Made by a program: the position numbers and the translations under genes. This document shows, one piece after another, positions 25,963 to 37,713 of a stretch of 64,000 nucleotides of DNA; the first letter of the stretch is position 1, and the number at the start of each line of letters is the position of its first letter. Location of the stretch: the NCBI RefSeq assembly GCF_019645835.1, contig NZ_CP080998.1:3472001-3536000 (forward strand), read 5' to 3'. This stretch comes from Mycolicibacterium holsaticum DSM 44478 = JCM 12374. Its GTDB lineage: Bacteria; Actinomycetota; Actinomycetes; Mycobacteriales; Mycobacteriaceae. Under the pieces are notes generated by a model that searched no databases, had not been told where the DNA came from, and saw nothing but the letters and a program-made list of their open reading frames with translations.

Positions 25963-28437
25963 TCATCCGGCCTCCGAAACCGGCTTGACCGGCGGCGCGG
26001 GCGGCGCGGGCAGCACCGCGTACAGATCGCGCTCGATGTCGCCACGGCTGGCCGCGTCGCCGGTGACCCCGAAGACGTCGACCACCGAGGACCCCATGGT
26101 GGTGACCTTGGCCCAGGCGATGTCGACGCCGTCGCGTTCGAACACCGCCGTCAGCCGCGCCAGCAGGCCGGTGCGGTCGATACTGCGGATCTGCACCACC
26201 TGCTCCCCGGGCGCTGCGCCCTCTGACCACAGGATCCGCGGCGGGGCGACGACGTGGTTGATGGGCACTGCGGCGGGCGCCTGCCCGGCCCGCACGGTGC
26301 CGTGCTGAGCTGCCTCCTGGTCGCGACGGTCCAGCGACGCCAGCACGTCCAGGTCACCGTCGAGCGCGAGCAGAAACTGCTGGCGCAACAGTTCCGCAGA
26401 CGGTGGAGAGCCGAAATGCGGCGACACCACGAAGGTGTTGATCGCCGAACCGGACAGGCCGTTGACCGACGCCGAGTGCACCCGCAGCGAGTTGAGTGCG
26501 AGCACGCCGGCCGCCTTGGACAACAACCCCCGGCGGTCGGGGGCGATCATCGTGACGTGGTAGATGTGCGGGCTGTCCCCGGCCACCAGCTCGACATGCA
26601 CACCGACATCGGCGGCCAGCGAAAGATGGTGCGGATCAATCGGATCGGGTTGCGGTAGCGGCTGGCCGGCCATCACCAGCCGGCAGCGCCGCACCAGGTC
26701 GCCGATCAGGGAGGCCTTCCAGTCACCCCACACCCCGGGCCCGGTGGCCTGAGAGTCCGCCTCGGCGAGCGCGTGCAACAACTCCAGCAGCACGGCGTCC
26801 CCGTCGAGCGCGTCGACCACCGAGGCGATCACCTTGGGGTCGGCCAGATCGCGCCGAGTCGCGGTGTGGGCGAGCAGCAGGTGGTAGCGCACCATCTTCG
26901 ACAGCGTCTCGACGTCGGAGGGCCACAGACCCAGCCGCGTGCCGATCTGGACGGCCAACTCGGCGCCGATGACGCTGTGGTCGCCGCCGCGGCCCTTGCC
27001 GATGTCGTGACACAGCGCACCGAGCACCAGAAGATCCGGACGTGACACGCGGGTGGTGAATGCGCTTGCGCAGGCGACGGTTTCGACGAGGTGGCGGTCG
27101 ACCGTCCAAATGTGCACAACGTCGCGCGGCGGAAGATCGCGCACCGCACCCCATTCCGGGAACAGCCTGCCCCACAGCCCGGTGCGGTCCAGCGCCTCGA
27201 CGGTCGTCACGGTCGCAGTACCGGCCGCCAGCATCACCAGCAGGTCTTTGAGGGCCTGGCGCGGCCAGGGGGTGCGCAACTCCGGTGCGGTCTCGGCGAG
27301 CCGGCCCAGGGTGGACGCCGCCATCGGCAAACCGGTGGTGGCCGAGGCGGCCGCCACCCGCAACACCAGCCCGGGATCGCGCTCCGGACGCGCGTCACGG
27401 GCCAGGATCACCTCGCCCGCGAACTCGATGACCCCTTCGTCGAGGGGACGGCGGGTGGGTCTGCGGAACGCGGCGAGCCCGCGGCGCGGCAACGCGTTGG
27501 CCGCGGTGCGCAGGCCCGCGTCGACGTAGAAGCTGATGGTGCGCGCGGCGTCGGAAAGCATGCGCGCCAAATCGAACCGGTCCCCGATCTGCAGTGCGCT
27601 GCCGATCTCGTCGGCATGTTGGGCCAGCAGCACCTGGCGCCCGCGCCCGGCGGCCCTGTGCAGTTCGGTGCGGACGTTGAGCAGCGCAAGGTGCGCCTCA
27701 CCGAGGGTTCCGATCGGTGAGGCCGACGACCGGCTGGGATACACGTCGGCCAGCTGCGCGATGGCCAGCGCATTGAGCAGTTGCACGTCGCGAAGCCCGC
27801 CGCGTCCGCACTTGAGATCCGGTTCGGCGCGGTGTGCGATCTCACCGCTGCGCTGCCAACGCGCCTTGGTGTGCTCGACGAGTTCGTCGAACCGCGAGGC
27901 GATTCCGGTACGCCACTGCCTGCGCGCCCCGCTGATCAATCCCGCCGCCAGGTCGGCGTTGCCCGCGATGTGTCGGGCCTCCAGCATCGCCAGCCCGGCC
28001 GAGATATCCGAACCGGCGACCCGTAACGCCTCGGGCACCGTCCGCACGCTGTGGTCGATGCGAATGTTCGCGTCCCAGAAGGGATACCACAGCAGTTCGG
28101 CCACCTTGCCCACGACGTCGGGCGGCATGTCGTCGTGTAGCAAGGTCAGGTCCAGATCGGAGTACGGCACCAGTTCACCGCGACCGAGCCCGCCGGTGGC
28201 GACGATGGCGAAGCCGCTGGTGGGCGTGATGCCGATCTCGGCAGCCTTTGTGCTGAGCCAGAATTCGTGCAGCTCCAGAAGTGCGCTGCGGAGCGCGGCC
28301 GAATCCAACTGCGGGGTCGGACCTGCGAGCAGCCGTTCACACGCTGCGGCGAGGTCGGTGGCCGGACGAGCAGATCCCGCCGCCGGCGCGGCCCTTTCGG
28401 GGCCGGCCGGGGCGGGATCTGGTTTCTGCTCTGTCAT
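25963..28437 (-). CDS. glnD: PII uridylyl/adenylyltransferase GlnD
   Basis: 824 residues from ATG 28437, with GGAGGA upstream. A nucleotidyltransferase domain ([16 protein letters not shown]) modifies PII, an HD domain ([17 protein letters not shown]) reverses it, and two C-terminal ACT domains (from [18 protein letters not shown] and from [16 protein letters not shown]) sense glutamine. In actinobacteria the modification is adenylylation. It is the third gene of amt-glnB-glnD, 76 bp after glnB. Confidence 0.95.
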   Translation of the reverse strand: MTEQKPDPAPAGPERAAPAAGSARPATDLAAACERLLAGPTPQLDSAALRSALLELHEFWLSTKAAEIGITPTSGFAIVATGGLGRGELVPYSDLDLTLLHDDMPPDVVGKVAELLWYPFWDANIRIDHSVRTVPEALRVAGSDISAGLAMLEARHIAGNADLAAGLISGARRQWRTGIASRFDELVEHTKARWQRSGEIAHRAEPDLKCGRGGLRDVQLLNALAIAQLADVYPSRSSASPIGTLGEAHLALLNVRTELHRAAGRGRQVLLAQHADEIGSALQIGDRFDLARMLSDAARTISFYVDAGLRTAANALPRRGLAAFRRPTRRPLDEGVIEFAGEVILARDARPERDPGLVLRVAAASATTGLPMAASTLGRLAETAPELRTPWPRQALKDLLVMLAAGTATVTTVEALDRTGLWGRLFPEWGAVRDLPPRDVVHIWTVDRHLVETVACASAFTTRVSRPDLLVLGALCHDIGKGRGGDHSVIGAELAVQIGTRLGLWPSDVETLSKMVRYHLLLAHTATRRDLADPKVIASVVDALDGDAVLLELLHALAEADSQATGPGVWGDWKASLIGDLVRRCRLVMAGQPLPQPDPIDPHHLSLAADVGVHVELVAGDSPHIYHVTMIAPDRRGLLSKAAGVLALNSLRVHSASVNGLSGSAINTFVVSPHFGSPPSAELLRQQFLLALDGDLDVLASLDRRDQEAAQHGTVRAGQAPAAVPINHVVAPPRILWSEGAAPGEQVVQIRSIDRTGLLARLTAVFERDGVDIAWAKVTTMGSSVVDVFGVTGDAASRGDIERDLYAVLPAPPAPPVKPVSEAG

Positions 28438-28513
28438 CGGTATGTCCTCCTCCGGCCTTGACAATCAGTGCTCACGTGCATGGCCGGACGGCGACGTCGA
28501 GTTCAGATGCGGC

Positions 28514-28885
<372 letters not shown>

Positions 28886-30241
28886 TCAGGCGAACTCGTA
28901 AGCCGTTTCAGCGTGTTCGGTCTCATCGATACCAGTTTCCTCGTTCTCGGCGCTCACCCGCCACCCCATGGGCTTGACGATGAACGCGATGATCGCCGTC
29001 ATGATGCCAGTGAACACCACCGCGGACAGTGCGATAACCGCCTGCACCACCAACTGTTTGATACCGCCGCCGTAGAGCAGGCCCGTTTCGGCGCCGAGCA
29101 GGCCGATGCCGATGGTGCCCCAGAGGCCTGCGACGAGGTGTACGCCGACGACGTCGAGCGAATCGTCGTAGCCGAACTTGTACTTCAGGCTGACCGCCAG
29201 CGACGACAGCGCGCCGGCGACGACGCCGAGGACCAGCGACCCGATCGGCGTGAGCGCCCCGCACGCCGGGGTGATCGCCACGAGGCCCGCGACGATGCCG
29301 GAGGCGGCACCCACGCTGGTCGGCTTGCCGTCCCGGATGCGTTCGATGATCAACCAGCCCAGCATCGCCGCTGCGGTGGCGGCGGTGGTGTTCACCCACA
29401 CCTGGCCGGCGAGCATGTCCGCCGCCCCTTCGGAGCCCACGTTGAAGCCGAACCACCCGAACCACAAGATCGCGGCGCCGAGCATCACGAACGGGATGTT
29501 GTGCGGACGGTAGGCCATCTTGCCGAAGCCTTTTCGTTTGCCCAGCAGCACGGCCAGCACCAGCGCGGCCATACCGGCGTTGATGTGCACCACGGTGCCG
29601 CCGGCGAAGTCGATGGGTGCCACGTTGGCCGCACCCGCCTCCGCGTCATAGCCGAACAGCCATGAGGCAATGCTGTTTTCCGCGCCCGACAGCAGGCCGC
29701 CACCCCAAACCATGTGGGACAGTGGGAAGTACACCAGCGTCACCCAGATCGCGCCGAACACCAGCCATGTCCCGAACTTCATCCGTTCGGCCACCGCGCC
29801 GCTGATCAACGCGACGGTGATCACGGCGAACGTGAGTTGAAAGCCGGCCCAGACGATCGCCGGCACCGTGCCGAACCCACCAAGCACGAAAAGGGTGTCG
29901 GCACCGACTTCTTTGGTTTCCAGCAGCGGGCTGAGCCCGAACAGCGCGAACGGGTTGTCGAAGACACCCAGAATGTCACTTTGGCCGGTGTGCGCGGAGG
30001 CGAACGACATCGAGTAGCCCCACAGCACGTAGATGACGCTGACGACGCCGATGGATCCGAACGACATCATCATCATGTTGAGGACGGACTTCTGCCGGGA
30101 TAATCCGCCGTAGAAGAACGCCAGCCCAGGTGTCATGAACAACACCAGCGCAGCAGCGGTGAGCACCCATGCGGTGTCGCCGGAACTCAGTCCGCCGGGA
30201 CCGAAAGGCGCGAACGCGTCGTCTGGTAAGGCTAGAAGCAC
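28886..30241 (-). CDS. amt: Ammonium transporter Amt
   Basis: 451 residues from GTG 30241, with AAGGAGG 10 nt upstream; the longer open frame upstream overlaps the control region. Eleven transmembrane helices are expected. The pore twin-histidine sites are visible in FAGGTVVHINAGMAALV and VVGVHLVAGLWGTIG. It imports ammonium and is blocked by PII. It is the first gene of amt-glnB-glnD, downstream of two GlnR-type boxes. Confidence 0.95.
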   Translation of the reverse strand: MLLALPDDAFAPFGPGGLSSGDTAWVLTAAALVLFMTPGLAFFYGGLSRQKSVLNMMMMSFGSIGVVSVIYVLWGYSMSFASAHTGQSDILGVFDNPFALFGLSPLLETKEVGADTLFVLGGFGTVPAIVWAGFQLTFAVITVALISGAVAERMKFGTWLVFGAIWVTLVYFPLSHMVWGGGLLSGAENSIASWLFGYDAEAGAANVAPIDFAGGTVVHINAGMAALVLAVLLGKRKGFGKMAYRPHNIPFVMLGAAILWFGWFGFNVGSEGAADMLAGQVWVNTTAATAAAMLGWLIIERIRDGKPTSVGAASGIVAGLVAITPACGALTPIGSLVLGVVAGALSSLAVSLKYKFGYDDSLDVVGVHLVAGLWGTIGIGLLGAETGLLYGGGIKQLVVQAVIALSAVVFTGIMTAIIAFIVKPMGWRVSAENEETGIDETEHAETAYEFA

Positions 30242-30330
30242 TTTGTGTGAACCTCCTTGGGACGTGGGCCGATAAAGATCGGCCTCCCGAAGAGACTCTG
30301 CGCCCGGCGTTTCACCGGTGATGCGTGCGC

Positions 30331-30375
30331 GTTTCGGCGATGTGAACGCGTGCGCCGACATCGTTACGCTCATGT
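30331..30375 (-). promoter_or_regulatory. Two GlnR-type boxes upstream of amt
   Basis: On the minus strand two AC-N9-AC elements occur: GAAACATGAGCGTAAC (30363-30375 core) and TTCACATCGCCGAAAC (30331-30343 core). The second also fits gTnAC-N6-GaAAC apart from its first base. Their starts are 32 bp apart, about three helical turns, and they lie 90-135 bp before the amt GTG. AC-N9-AC is the GlnR consensus reported for mycobacteria, and amt-glnB-glnD is a known GlnR target. Confidence 0.65.
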
Positions 30376-30401
30376 TTCGCCGGGCGGCACCGGCCGGTGG
30401 G

Positions 30402-31721
30402 TCAGCCCAGCAGCGCGTCGACGAACGCCGCGGGCTCGAACGGCGCAAGGTCGTCGGGGCCTTCGCCCAGACCGACGAGCTTGACCGGTACGCCGAGTTC
30501 CTGCTGCACCCGGAAGACGATGCCGCCCTTGGCGGTGCCGTCGAGCTTGGTCAGCGCCACCCCGGTGATGTCGACGACTTCGGCGAATACCCGGGCCTGC
30601 GGCAGCCCGTTCTGGCCGATCGTGGCGTCGAGCACCAGCAGCACCTCGTCGACCTGGGTGCGGCGGCTCACCACCCGTTTGACCTTGCCGAGTTCGTCCA
30701 TCAGGCCGGTCTTGGTGTGCAGGCGGCCGGCGGTGTCGATGACGACGACATCGGCGCCGGATGCGATGCCCGCGTCGACGGCGTCAAACGCCACCGACGC
30801 CGGGTCGGCGCCCTCGGCGCCGCGCACCACCTGCGCACCCACCCGTGACGCCCACGCCTGCAGCTGGTCGGCCGCCGCGGCGCGGAACGTGTCGGCCGCC
30901 CCCAGCACGACGCGTCGGCCGTCGGCCACCAGCACCCGCGCAAGCTTGCCCACCGTGGTGGTCTTACCGGTGCCGTTGACCCCGACGACCAGCAGCACCG
31001 AGGGCTTGTCGGCGTGCGGCAGCGCCCGGATCGAGCGGTCCAGGTCGGGTTGCAGTTGTTCGATGAGCACCTCGCGCAGCACCGCGCGGGCGTCGGCTTC
31101 GGTGCGCACACCTGCGCTGGCCATCCGCGAGCGCAGGGCGGTCACGACCGATTCGGTGACGACGGGGCCGAGATCAGCGATCAGCAGCGTGTCCTCGACA
31201 GCCTCCCAGGAGTCCTCGTCCAGGTCACCGCCGCCGAGCAGGCCGAGCATGCCGCGGCCGAGCGCGTTCTGCGACTTGGCCAGCCGCCCGCGCAGCCGCT
31301 CCAGCCGGCCTTCCGGAGGGGCGATCTCCTCGACTTCGGGCACCGCCGGCGCGACCGGCTCCTCGACAGGTGGCGGCGCTTCTTCCACGGGTGGCGCGGG
31401 CTCGGCGACCTCCGCCTCGGGCTCGGGAAGTCGCACGTCGGCGATCGAGCGTTTCGGCGCATCGCGCGGCACCGCGGCGTCGTCGCCGACGCCGGGCAGC
31501 CCGGTGGTGTCGATCCGTTCGACGGGCTCGGCGGTCGCCGAACCCGTCGAGAACGTGAACCCCGACGACGCGGTGTAGCCACCCGAGCGGTCCAGGGCCG
31601 TGGCGGTGTCTGCGGACGACAACCTGATCCGTCGCCGCCGGTAGCGCACCAATCCGACGATCAGCGCGGCAACCAGCAGGACGGCGATGACCGCGATCGC
31701 GATCCACAAACCTTCTGTCAC
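30402..31721 (-). CDS. ftsY: Signal recognition particle receptor FtsY
   Basis: 439 residues. An N-terminal transmembrane helix (about 5-24, GLWIAIAVIAVLLVAALIVG) is followed by an acidic Pro/Glu/Val-rich linker and the NG GTPase domain with GVNGTGKTTTVGKLA, VIDTAGR and TKLDGTAKGG. It receives SRP-ribosome complexes at the membrane. It lies 79 bp downstream of smc. Confidence 0.96.
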   Translation of the reverse strand: MTEGLWIAIAVIAVLLVAALIVGLVRYRRRRIRLSSADTATALDRSGGYTASSGFTFSTGSATAEPVERIDTTGLPGVGDDAAVPRDAPKRSIADVRLPEPEAEVAEPAPPVEEAPPPVEEPVAPAVPEVEEIAPPEGRLERLRGRLAKSQNALGRGMLGLLGGGDLDEDSWEAVEDTLLIADLGPVVTESVVTALRSRMASAGVRTEADARAVLREVLIEQLQPDLDRSIRALPHADKPSVLLVVGVNGTGKTTTVGKLARVLVADGRRVVLGAADTFRAAAADQLQAWASRVGAQVVRGAEGADPASVAFDAVDAGIASGADVVVIDTAGRLHTKTGLMDELGKVKRVVSRRTQVDEVLLVLDATIGQNGLPQARVFAEVVDITGVALTKLDGTAKGGIVFRVQQELGVPVKLVGLGEGPDDLAPFEPAAFVDALLG

Positions 31722-31766
31722 GCCGCCATTGTCTCAGGGCACAGCACTGCGATTTCGGCGCGGTTG

Positions 31767-31783
31767 GTCACGCTCAGCGTGAC
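31767..31783 (-). other. Near-perfect dyad between smc and ftsY
   Basis: GTCACGCT-C-AGCGTGAC has 8-bp complementary arms around one base, in the 79-bp gap after smc. It could fold as a tight hairpin or bind a dimeric protein. No T-run follows, so it is not a clear terminator. Confidence 0.35.
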
Positions 31784-31800
31784 GAACTACACCCGAACCG

Positions 31801-34800
31801 CTAATTGGTGCTGGCGAGCAGCTCCTGGCCGCGCATCCGCTGGCTGATCACCTGGGTGATGCCGTCGTCGCGCATCGTGACGCCGTACAGCGCGTCGGCG
31901 ATCTCCATCGTCGGCTTCTGGTGGGTGATGACGATGAGCTGCGACTGCGACCGCAGCTGCTCGAACAGCCCGAGCAGCCTGCGCAGGTTCACGTCGTCGA
32001 GGGCCGCCTCGACCTCGTCCATCACATAGAACGGTGAGGGCCTGGCCCGGAAGATCGCCACCAGCATCGCCACGGCGGTCAGCGACTTCTCGCCGCCGGA
32101 CAGCAGCGACAGCCGCTTGATCTTCTTGCCCGGCGGGCGGGCCTCGACCTCGATGCCGGTGGTCAGCATGTCGTCGGGGTTGGTCAGCAGCAGCCTGCCC
32201 TCACCGCCGGGGAACAGCGTCGAAAACACTTGCTCGAACTCGCGTTCCACGTCGGTGTAGGCCTCGGTGAACACCTGCAGGATGCGTTCGTCGACGTCCT
32301 CGATGACGTCGAGCAGGTCCTTGCGCGCGGCCTTGACGTCCTCGAGTTGGGTGGACAGGAAGTTGTAGCGCTCCTCGAGCGCCGCGAACTCCTCCAACGC
32401 CAGCGGGTTGACCCGGCCCAGCTCGCCCAGCTCACGTTCGGCCTTCTTCGCCCGCCGCTCCTGGGTGGGCCGGTCGAACGGCATCGGCGCGGGTGCGGTG
32501 ACCTGCTCGCCACGTTCACGGGCCTGCTCGTATTCGGCCATCTCCAGCTCGGTCGGCGGCAACGGCACATCGGGCCCGTACTCGGCGATGAGGTCGGCGC
32601 TGGCCATGCCGAACTGTTCGAGGACGTGCTCTTCGAGCTGCTCGATTCGCAGCGCCGCTTGGGCTTTGGCGACCTCGTCGCGGTGCAGCGCGTCGGTCAG
32701 CCCGTTGATTCTGGCGGTGAGCTCGTTGACCTCGTCGCGGGTCTTGGCCAACGCCGTCGAGCGGTGCTGGCGTTCCTCGGCTACCGCGTCACGCGCCCGG
32801 GAGGCCACCGCCACCACGGAGCTGAGCCGTTGCGCGACAAGGCGTGCCGATTCGGCGACTGCCGCAGCGACCTTGGCCGCATGGGCGCGCGCTTCCCGGG
32901 CACGCTGGGCGCGCACCCGAGCCTCCCGCTCGGCGGCCGCCGCTCGGCGCAGCGAATCAGCTTTGCCCCGAACGGCATTGGCGCGTTCTTCGGCTGTGCG
33001 CACGGCCAGGCGCGCCTCGACCTCGACGGCCCGCGCAGCCTCGGCGGCCGCCACCGTCTCCTGCCGGTTGACCGGCTCGGCGTCGAACATCGGCTCCTGC
33101 TGGGCGTTGTGCAGGCGCTCTTCGAGCCCGGCGAGTTCCTCGACGGTGCGTGACCGGTTGGTCTCCAGCTCGTCGCGCTGCTTGATCAGCCGCTGCCACT
33201 CGTCGTCGGCGGCGCGGGCGTCCTGGCCGAGGCGGCCCAGCTGCTCGTAGATCGCCGAGATCGCCGCGTCGGACTCGTTGAGCGCGGCCAGCGCCTGCTC
33301 GGCGGAGTCGCGGCGGGCCGCCTGCTCGGCCAGCGCACCGGCCAGCGCTGCCGACAGCTCGCCCACCTGCTTCTCGGCCTCGGCCAGTTCGGCGCGGGCC
33401 TTGTCGACCTCCGAAGCGATCTCCAGCGTGCTGGGTTTGCGATCCGAACCGCCGCTGACCCACCCGGCGCCGACGAGATCGCCGTCCGCGCTGACCGCCC
33501 GCAGCTCCGGCCGGGAGGTGACGAGGTCGAGCGCCGCGGACAGGTCGGCCACCACGGCCACATTGGCCAGCATCGCGGTGATGGCGCCCTGCAGCCGCGG
33601 CGGTGCCTCGACGAGCTCGACGGCCCAGTGCGCGCCGTAGGGCAGCGCCCCGCTGGGCGCCGGGACGTGGGAGTGCCAGTCGCTGAGCACGATCGCCGCG
33701 TGCCCGGCATCGGATTCCTTGAGCGCGGCGACGGCCGCCCGGGCGGCACTGGTGTTTTCGGCGGCGACGGCGTCCGCCGCTGCCCCGAGCACCGCGGCGA
33801 CCGCCGCCTCGTAGCCGTCACGGACCTTGAGCAGTTTGGCTACAGACCCGAGAAGCCCTGCGTCACTGCGGTTTTCCTGTAGCCACGCCGCACCGTCCTT
33901 GCGGGACAGCCCTACCGACAGCGCTTCGATGCGGGCCCTCAGCGACGCCACCTGGCGTTCGGCGCCGCGTTCGGCGGCCTGCAGTTCGGTGACACGTTCG
34001 TCGGCCAGGCGCAGCGCGGCCACGCTGCGGTCATGCTGTTCGTCCAGCCCCACCTCACCCGCGTCGAGTTCACCGACGCGGGCTTGGACGGTCTCGAATT
34101 CGGCCTGGGTCTGCTGGGCGCGGGTGGCCGCCCCGTCGATGCCCGCGGTGAGCCTGGCGACGGTCTCGCCGATCGACTCGACGCGGGTGCGCATGGTGTC
34201 GACCTGGCCGGCCAGCCGGGCCACCCCCTCGCGGCGGTCGGCCTCGGCGCGCGCGGCGGCCATGTGCGCCCGTTCGGCCTCTGCGGCCACCTGTTCGCGC
34301 TCGGCGAGTTCGCTGCGGGCTTCCTCCAGCGTCGCCCGGGACTCCTCGAGTTCCTCGAGCAGCCGGCGCTCGTCCGCGGCGACCTGGTCGGCCTGCGCGT
34401 CCAGCTCGTCGGGGTCGGGGCCGGTGGAGGTCTCGGGCTCGGTGTCGAGGTACTGCGCGCGCTCGCTGGCGATGCGCACCGTCGCGCTGACCCGTTCGGC
34501 CAGCGCCGACAGCGAGAACCACGTCTGCTGGGCGGCGTTCGCCCGTTCGGACAGGCTCTCGACGGCCGACTCGTGGGCGGCCAGCTCGACGGTCTTGGCC
34601 TCCAGCCGGGTGCTCAGCTCGTCGTGCTCGTGGCGCAGCGTCGTCTCGGCCTGGTTGGTGTTCTCGAACTCGGCGCGGCGGGTGACCAGGTCGTCGGCGG
34701 CCAGCCGCAGCCGCGCGTCGCGCAGATCGGCCTGGATGGTCTGGGCGCGCCGGGCCATCTCGGCCTGCCTGCCCAGCGGTTTGAGCTGGCGGCGCAGTTC

Positions 34801-35388
34801 GGTGGTCAGGTCGGTCAGCCGGGCCAGGTTGGCCGACATCGCGTCGAGCTTGCGGACCGCCTTCTCCTTGCGCTTGCGGTGTTTGAGCACACCGGCGGCC
34901 TCCTCGATGAACGCGCGCCGGTCCTCCGGGCGTGATTCGAGGATCTCGGAGAGCTTGCCCTGCCCGACGATGACGTGCATCTCGCGGCCGATGCCCGAGT
35001 CCGACAGCAGTTCCTGCACGTCCATCAAGCGGCAACCGCTGCCGTTGATCTCGTATTCGCTTCCGCCGTCGCGGAACATCCGTCGGGTGATCGACACCTC
35101 GGAGTACTCGATCGGCAGCGAGTTGTCGGAGTTGTCGATCGTCACGGTGACCTCGGCGCGGCCCAGCGGCGGGCGTGAGGACGTGCCGGCGAAGATGACG
35201 TCCTCCATCTTGCCGCCACGCAACGTCTTGGCGCCCTGTTCGCCCATCACCCAGGTCAGCGCGTCGACGACGTTGGATTTGCCCGACCCGTTGGGGCCCA
35301 CCACGCACGTGATGCCCGGTTCGAATCGCAGAGTCGTAGGTGAAGCAAAGGACTTGAAGCCCTTCAGCGTCAGACTCTTGAGGTGCAC
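31801..35388 (-). CDS. smc: Chromosome segregation ATPase SMC
   Basis: 1195 residues from a GTG. N-terminal ATPase half with Walker [10 protein letters not shown] (about 32-40), a long coiled coil, a hinge around 510-660, the second coiled coil, then ABC signature [10 protein letters not shown] and Walker [14 protein letters not shown]. The dimer loops and compacts DNA. Its start lies 26 bp after the acyP stop. Confidence 0.97.
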   Translation of the reverse strand: MHLKSLTLKGFKSFASPTTLRFEPGITCVVGPNGSGKSNVVDALTWVMGEQGAKTLRGGKMEDVIFAGTSSRPPLGRAEVTVTIDNSDNSLPIEYSEVSITRRMFRDGGSEYEINGSGCRLMDVQELLSDSGIGREMHVIVGQGKLSEILESRPEDRRAFIEEAAGVLKHRKRKEKAVRKLDAMSANLARLTDLTTELRRQLKPLGRQAEMARRAQTIQADLRDARLRLAADDLVTRRAEFENTNQAETTLRHEHDELSTRLEAKTVELAAHESAVESLSERANAAQQTWFSLSALAERVSATVRIASERAQYLDTEPETSTGPDPDELDAQADQVAADERRLLEELEESRATLEEARSELAEREQVAAEAERAHMAAARAEADRREGVARLAGQVDTMRTRVESIGETVARLTAGIDGAATRAQQTQAEFETVQARVGELDAGEVGLDEQHDRSVAALRLADERVTELQAAERGAERQVASLRARIEALSVGLSRKDGAAWLQENRSDAGLLGSVAKLLKVRDGYEAAVAAVLGAAADAVAAENTSAARAAVAALKESDAGHAAIVLSDWHSHVPAPSGALPYGAHWAVELVEAPPRLQGAITAMLANVAVVADLSAALDLVTSRPELRAVSADGDLVGAGWVSGGSDRKPSTLEIASEVDKARAELAEAEKQVGELSAALAGALAEQAARRDSAEQALAALNESDAAISAIYEQLGRLGQDARAADDEWQRLIKQRDELETNRSRTVEELAGLEERLHNAQQEPMFDAEPVNRQETVAAAEAARAVEVEARLAVRTAEERANAVRGKADSLRRAAAAEREARVRAQRAREARAHAAKVAAAVAESARLVAQRLSSVVAVASRARDAVAEERQHRSTALAKTRDEVNELTARINGLTDALHRDEVAKAQAALRIEQLEEHVLEQFGMASADLIAEYGPDVPLPPTELEMAEYEQARERGEQVTAPAPMPFDRPTQERRAKKAERELGELGRVNPLALEEFAALEERYNFLSTQLEDVKAARKDLLDVIEDVDERILQVFTEAYTDVEREFEQVFSTLFPGGEGRLLLTNPDDMLTTGIEVEARPPGKKIKRLSLLSGGEKSLTAVAMLVAIFRARPSPFYVMDEVEAALDDVNLRRLLGLFEQLRSQSQLIVITHQKPTMEIADALYGVTMRDDGITQVISQRMRGQELLASTN

Positions 35389-35414
35389 GACGTGAAACCC
35401 TACCGCCGCGCGCG

Positions 35415-35699
35415 CTATCGCTCGGTGAACCCTTCTAGCGAGTCGCGAACTTCTGACCAGTCGGCCACCACGTTGTCCACCCGACCGGGCGTTTTGCCGC
35501 TTTGCAGCAGCTCAAGGAGCTTTTCGCAGGCGTCGCGCGCGCCCTGGGCGACCACCTGGACACGGCCGTCGGGCCTGTTGGACGCGAATCCGGTCAGCCC
35601 GAGCTCCAGCGCGCGCGATCTGGTCCACCACCGGAAGCCGACCCCTTGAACGCGGCCGTGCACCCACGCCGTCAGCCGTACCTCAGCTAACTCCTGCAT
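35415..35699 (-). CDS. acyP: Acylphosphatase
   Basis: 94 residues from ATG 35699. With this start the catalytic residues fall at Arg23 (VQGVGFRWW) and Asn41 (GFASNRPDG), the standard acylphosphatase numbering, which supports the start. It hydrolyses acyl phosphates such as 1,3-bisphosphoglycerate. It overlaps the OsmC-family gene by 17 bp and precedes smc. Confidence 0.95.
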   Translation of the reverse strand: MQELAEVRLTAWVHGRVQGVGFRWWTRSRALELGLTGFASNRPDGRVQVVAQGARDACEKLLELLQSGKTPGRVDNVVADWSEVRDSLEGFTER

Positions 35700-36099
35700 C
35701 ACGAACCTCAAACGTCACTTCAGCCCCGGCTTTGAGCGTGCGGCCGACCGTGCAGACCTGATCGATGGCGCGCTCGACGACCGTGAGTACCCGCGCTCTG
35801 TCGCCTTCGGACAGGCCGGACAAGTCGAGCTCCATATGTTCGTCCAACAGCGGATAGCGCTCCTGCTCGCGGTCGGCCGCCCCGGACACCCGGATCGTGG
35901 CCGGATACTCGTCGCCGAGCCGCCGGCGCAGCGGCGCGTCGCTGGCCATCCCGCTGCAGGCCGCCAGCGCGATCTTCATCAGCTCGCCGGGGGTGAAGAC
36001 GCCGTCGACGTCCTCGTTGCCGACGAGCACCTGCGCGCCGCGTGAACTGCGCCCGACGTATTGGCGCACACCGGTGCGCTCCACCCACAGTTCCGTCAC
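35683..36099 (-). CDS. OsmC/Ohr-family protein (Rv2923c-like)
   Basis: 138 residues from GTG 36099 (GTG ACG GAA CTG). OsmC fold with the two conserved redox cysteines, in [10 protein letters not shown] and [10 protein letters not shown], which reduce organic hydroperoxides in characterised members. Its short intergenic distance to mutM suggests shared expression of a peroxide-defence and a DNA-repair function. Confidence 0.9.
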   Translation of the reverse strand: MTELWVERTGVRQYVGRSSRGAQVLVGNEDVDGVFTPGELMKIALAACSGMASDAPLRRRLGDEYPATIRVSGAADREQERYPLLDEHMELDLSGLSEGDRARVLTVVERAIDQVCTVGRTLKAGAEVTFEVRDAGVS

Positions 36100-36106
36100 G
36101 AGATGT

Positions 36107-36147
36107 ACGTTAGCGCGGAAGAGTGCGAGTAGAGACCTCGCTAACGT
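36107..36147 (-). other. Intercistronic inverted repeat between mutM and the OsmC gene
   Basis: ACGTTAGCG (36107-36115) and CGCTAACGT (36139-36147) are perfect 9-bp complements around 23 nt. They occupy nearly the whole gap between the mutM stop and the OsmC-family start, one arm lying in the mutM stop region. It could be an mRNA-processing or attenuating stem, or a regulator site. Confidence 0.4.
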
Positions 36148-37016
36148 GCACCTCGCGGGTTTCCGCGTGAGACCCGCGGGCGGGGTTGGCATTTCGGGCA
36201 GTAGAACGACGAGCGGTTCATGAACTTCTCGCGGCGCATCACCGCACCGCAGCGCCGGCACGGCTGGCCCTCGCGGCCGTAGGCGTCCAGCGACCGTTCG
36301 AAGTAGCCGGACTCGCCGTTGACGTTGACATACAGCGAGTCAAACGACGTGCCGCCCTGATCCAGCGCCTCGGCCATCACCTCGGCCGCCGCGTCGAGCA
36401 CCCCGGCCAGCTGGCGACGGGTCAGCGCCGACGCCAGCCGGGCGCCGTTGACCCGCGCCCGCCACAGCGCCTCGTCGGCGTAGATGTTGCCGATCCCCGA
36501 GACCACGGTCTGGTCCAGCAGCTGACGCTTGATCTCAGAGTGCTTGCGCCGCAACACCTCAACGACGCTGTCGCGGTCGAACAACGGGTCCAGCGGATCA
36601 CTGGCCAGGTGGGCGACGGACAGCGGTACGTCGCTGCCGTCGACGGTGACCATGTCGGTGAGCAACCACCCACCGAACGTGCGCTGATCCACGAAGCTCA
36701 GCGCGGTGCCGTCGTCGAGCAGCGCCGCGATGCGCAGGTGCCGCTCGTCGGGCAGCGCGCCCAGCAGCATCTGTCCGCTCATCCCCAGGTGCACCACCAG
36801 CGCCGAGCCGTCGTCCAACGTCAGCCACATGTACTTGCCGCGGCGGCCGGTGCCGACGATCCGCGTCCCGAGCAGGCGCCCGGTCAGGTCGGCGGGGCCC
36901 GCCTCGTGCCGACGCACCGCGCGCGGGTGATGCACGCGCACCGCGGTGACGGTCTTGTCGACGACGTGTGCTGCCAACCCCCGCCGCACGACCTCGACTT
37001 CGGGCAGCTCAGGCAT
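36141..37016 (-). CDS. mutM: Formamidopyrimidine-DNA glycosylase
   Basis: 291 residues. The N-terminal [14 protein letters not shown] supplies the catalytic Pro2 and Glu3; Lys near residue 60 (GRRGKYMWL) is conserved, and the C-terminal zinc finger (CRRCG ... FYCPKC) is complete. It excises 8-oxoguanine and other oxidised purines. It overlaps rnc by 8 bp (ATGCCTGA). Confidence 0.96.
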   Translation of the reverse strand: MPELPEVEVVRRGLAAHVVDKTVTAVRVHHPRAVRRHEAGPADLTGRLLGTRIVGTGRRGKYMWLTLDDGSALVVHLGMSGQMLLGALPDERHLRIAALLDDGTALSFVDQRTFGGWLLTDMVTVDGSDVPLSVAHLASDPLDPLFDRDSVVEVLRRKHSEIKRQLLDQTVVSGIGNIYADEALWRARVNGARLASALTRRQLAGVLDAAAEVMAEALDQGGTSFDSLYVNVNGESGYFERSLDAYGREGQPCRRCGAVMRREKFMNRSSFYCPKCQPRPRVSRGNPRGAR

Positions 37017-37713
37017 CTACATCAGAAGCGGCGGTCAGCGCATTCCACGCCGCCGCCGCCGCTTTGAGTTCGGCTTCCTTCTTGGTGCGGCCGACGCCCT
37101 TGCCGTACTCGGTGTCGGCCACGACCACCGCCGCGGTGAATTCCTTGTCGTGGTCGGGGCCCGTGGACGACACCACGTATGACGGCGCGCCCATGCCGCG
37201 CGCCGCGGTCAACTCCTGCAGGCTGCTCTTCCAGTCCAAGCCGGCGCCCAACGTCGGCGCGGTGTCCAGGAGCTGGCCGAACAACCGCAGGATCACCTCG
37301 CGGGCGACATCGATGCCGTGCTCGACATAGATTGCGCCGAGCAGGGATTCGACGCCGTCGGCCAGGATGCTGGCCTTGTTCGCGCCGCCGGAGTTCTCCT
37401 CCCCCTTACCGAGCAGCAGGTAGTGGCCCAACCCGCTGTCGGACAGGCGGCGGCCGACGTCGGCGAGCGCCTGAGTGTTGACGATGCTGGCCCGCAGCTT
37501 GGCCAGATCGCCTTCGGGGCGGTCGGGATGGCGATGGTAGAGCTCCTCGGTGATGGTCAGCCCGAGCACCGCATCGCCGAGAAACTCCAGGCGTTCGTTG
37601 GTGGGCAGCCCGCCGTGCTCATAGGAGTAGCTGCGGTGCGTCAACGCCATCGTGAGCAGGTCGTCGGGCAGCTTCACCCCGAGCGCCGCCAGCAGCGCCG
37701 CCCGGTCACTCAC
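37009..37713 (-). CDS. rnc: Ribonuclease III
   Basis: 234 residues from GTG 37713. Signature [13 protein letters not shown] at 39-51 contains the metal-binding acidic residues; EGLL-type [14 protein letters not shown] is the second half of the active site; a C-terminal double-stranded-RNA-binding domain follows ([32 protein letters not shown]). It processes rRNA precursors and structured mRNAs. The start overlaps the DUF177 stop by 8 bp; a longer open frame is a shadow. Confidence 0.96.
   Translation of the reverse strand: MSDRAALLAALGVKLPDDLLTMALTHRSYSYEHGGLPTNERLEFLGDAVLGLTITEELYHRHPDRPEGDLAKLRASIVNTQALADVGRRLSDSGLGHYLLLGKGEENSGGANKASILADGVESLLGAIYVEHGIDVAREVILRLFGQLLDTAPTLGAGLDWKSSLQELTAARGMGAPSYVVSSTGPDHDKEFTAAVVVADTEYGKGVGRTKKEAELKAAAAAWNALTAASDVDA

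Noticed and set aside
33827..35395. 522-codon frame antisense to smc
   Set aside because: Ser/Arg/Ala-biased shadow of the smc coiled-coil region with no domain.
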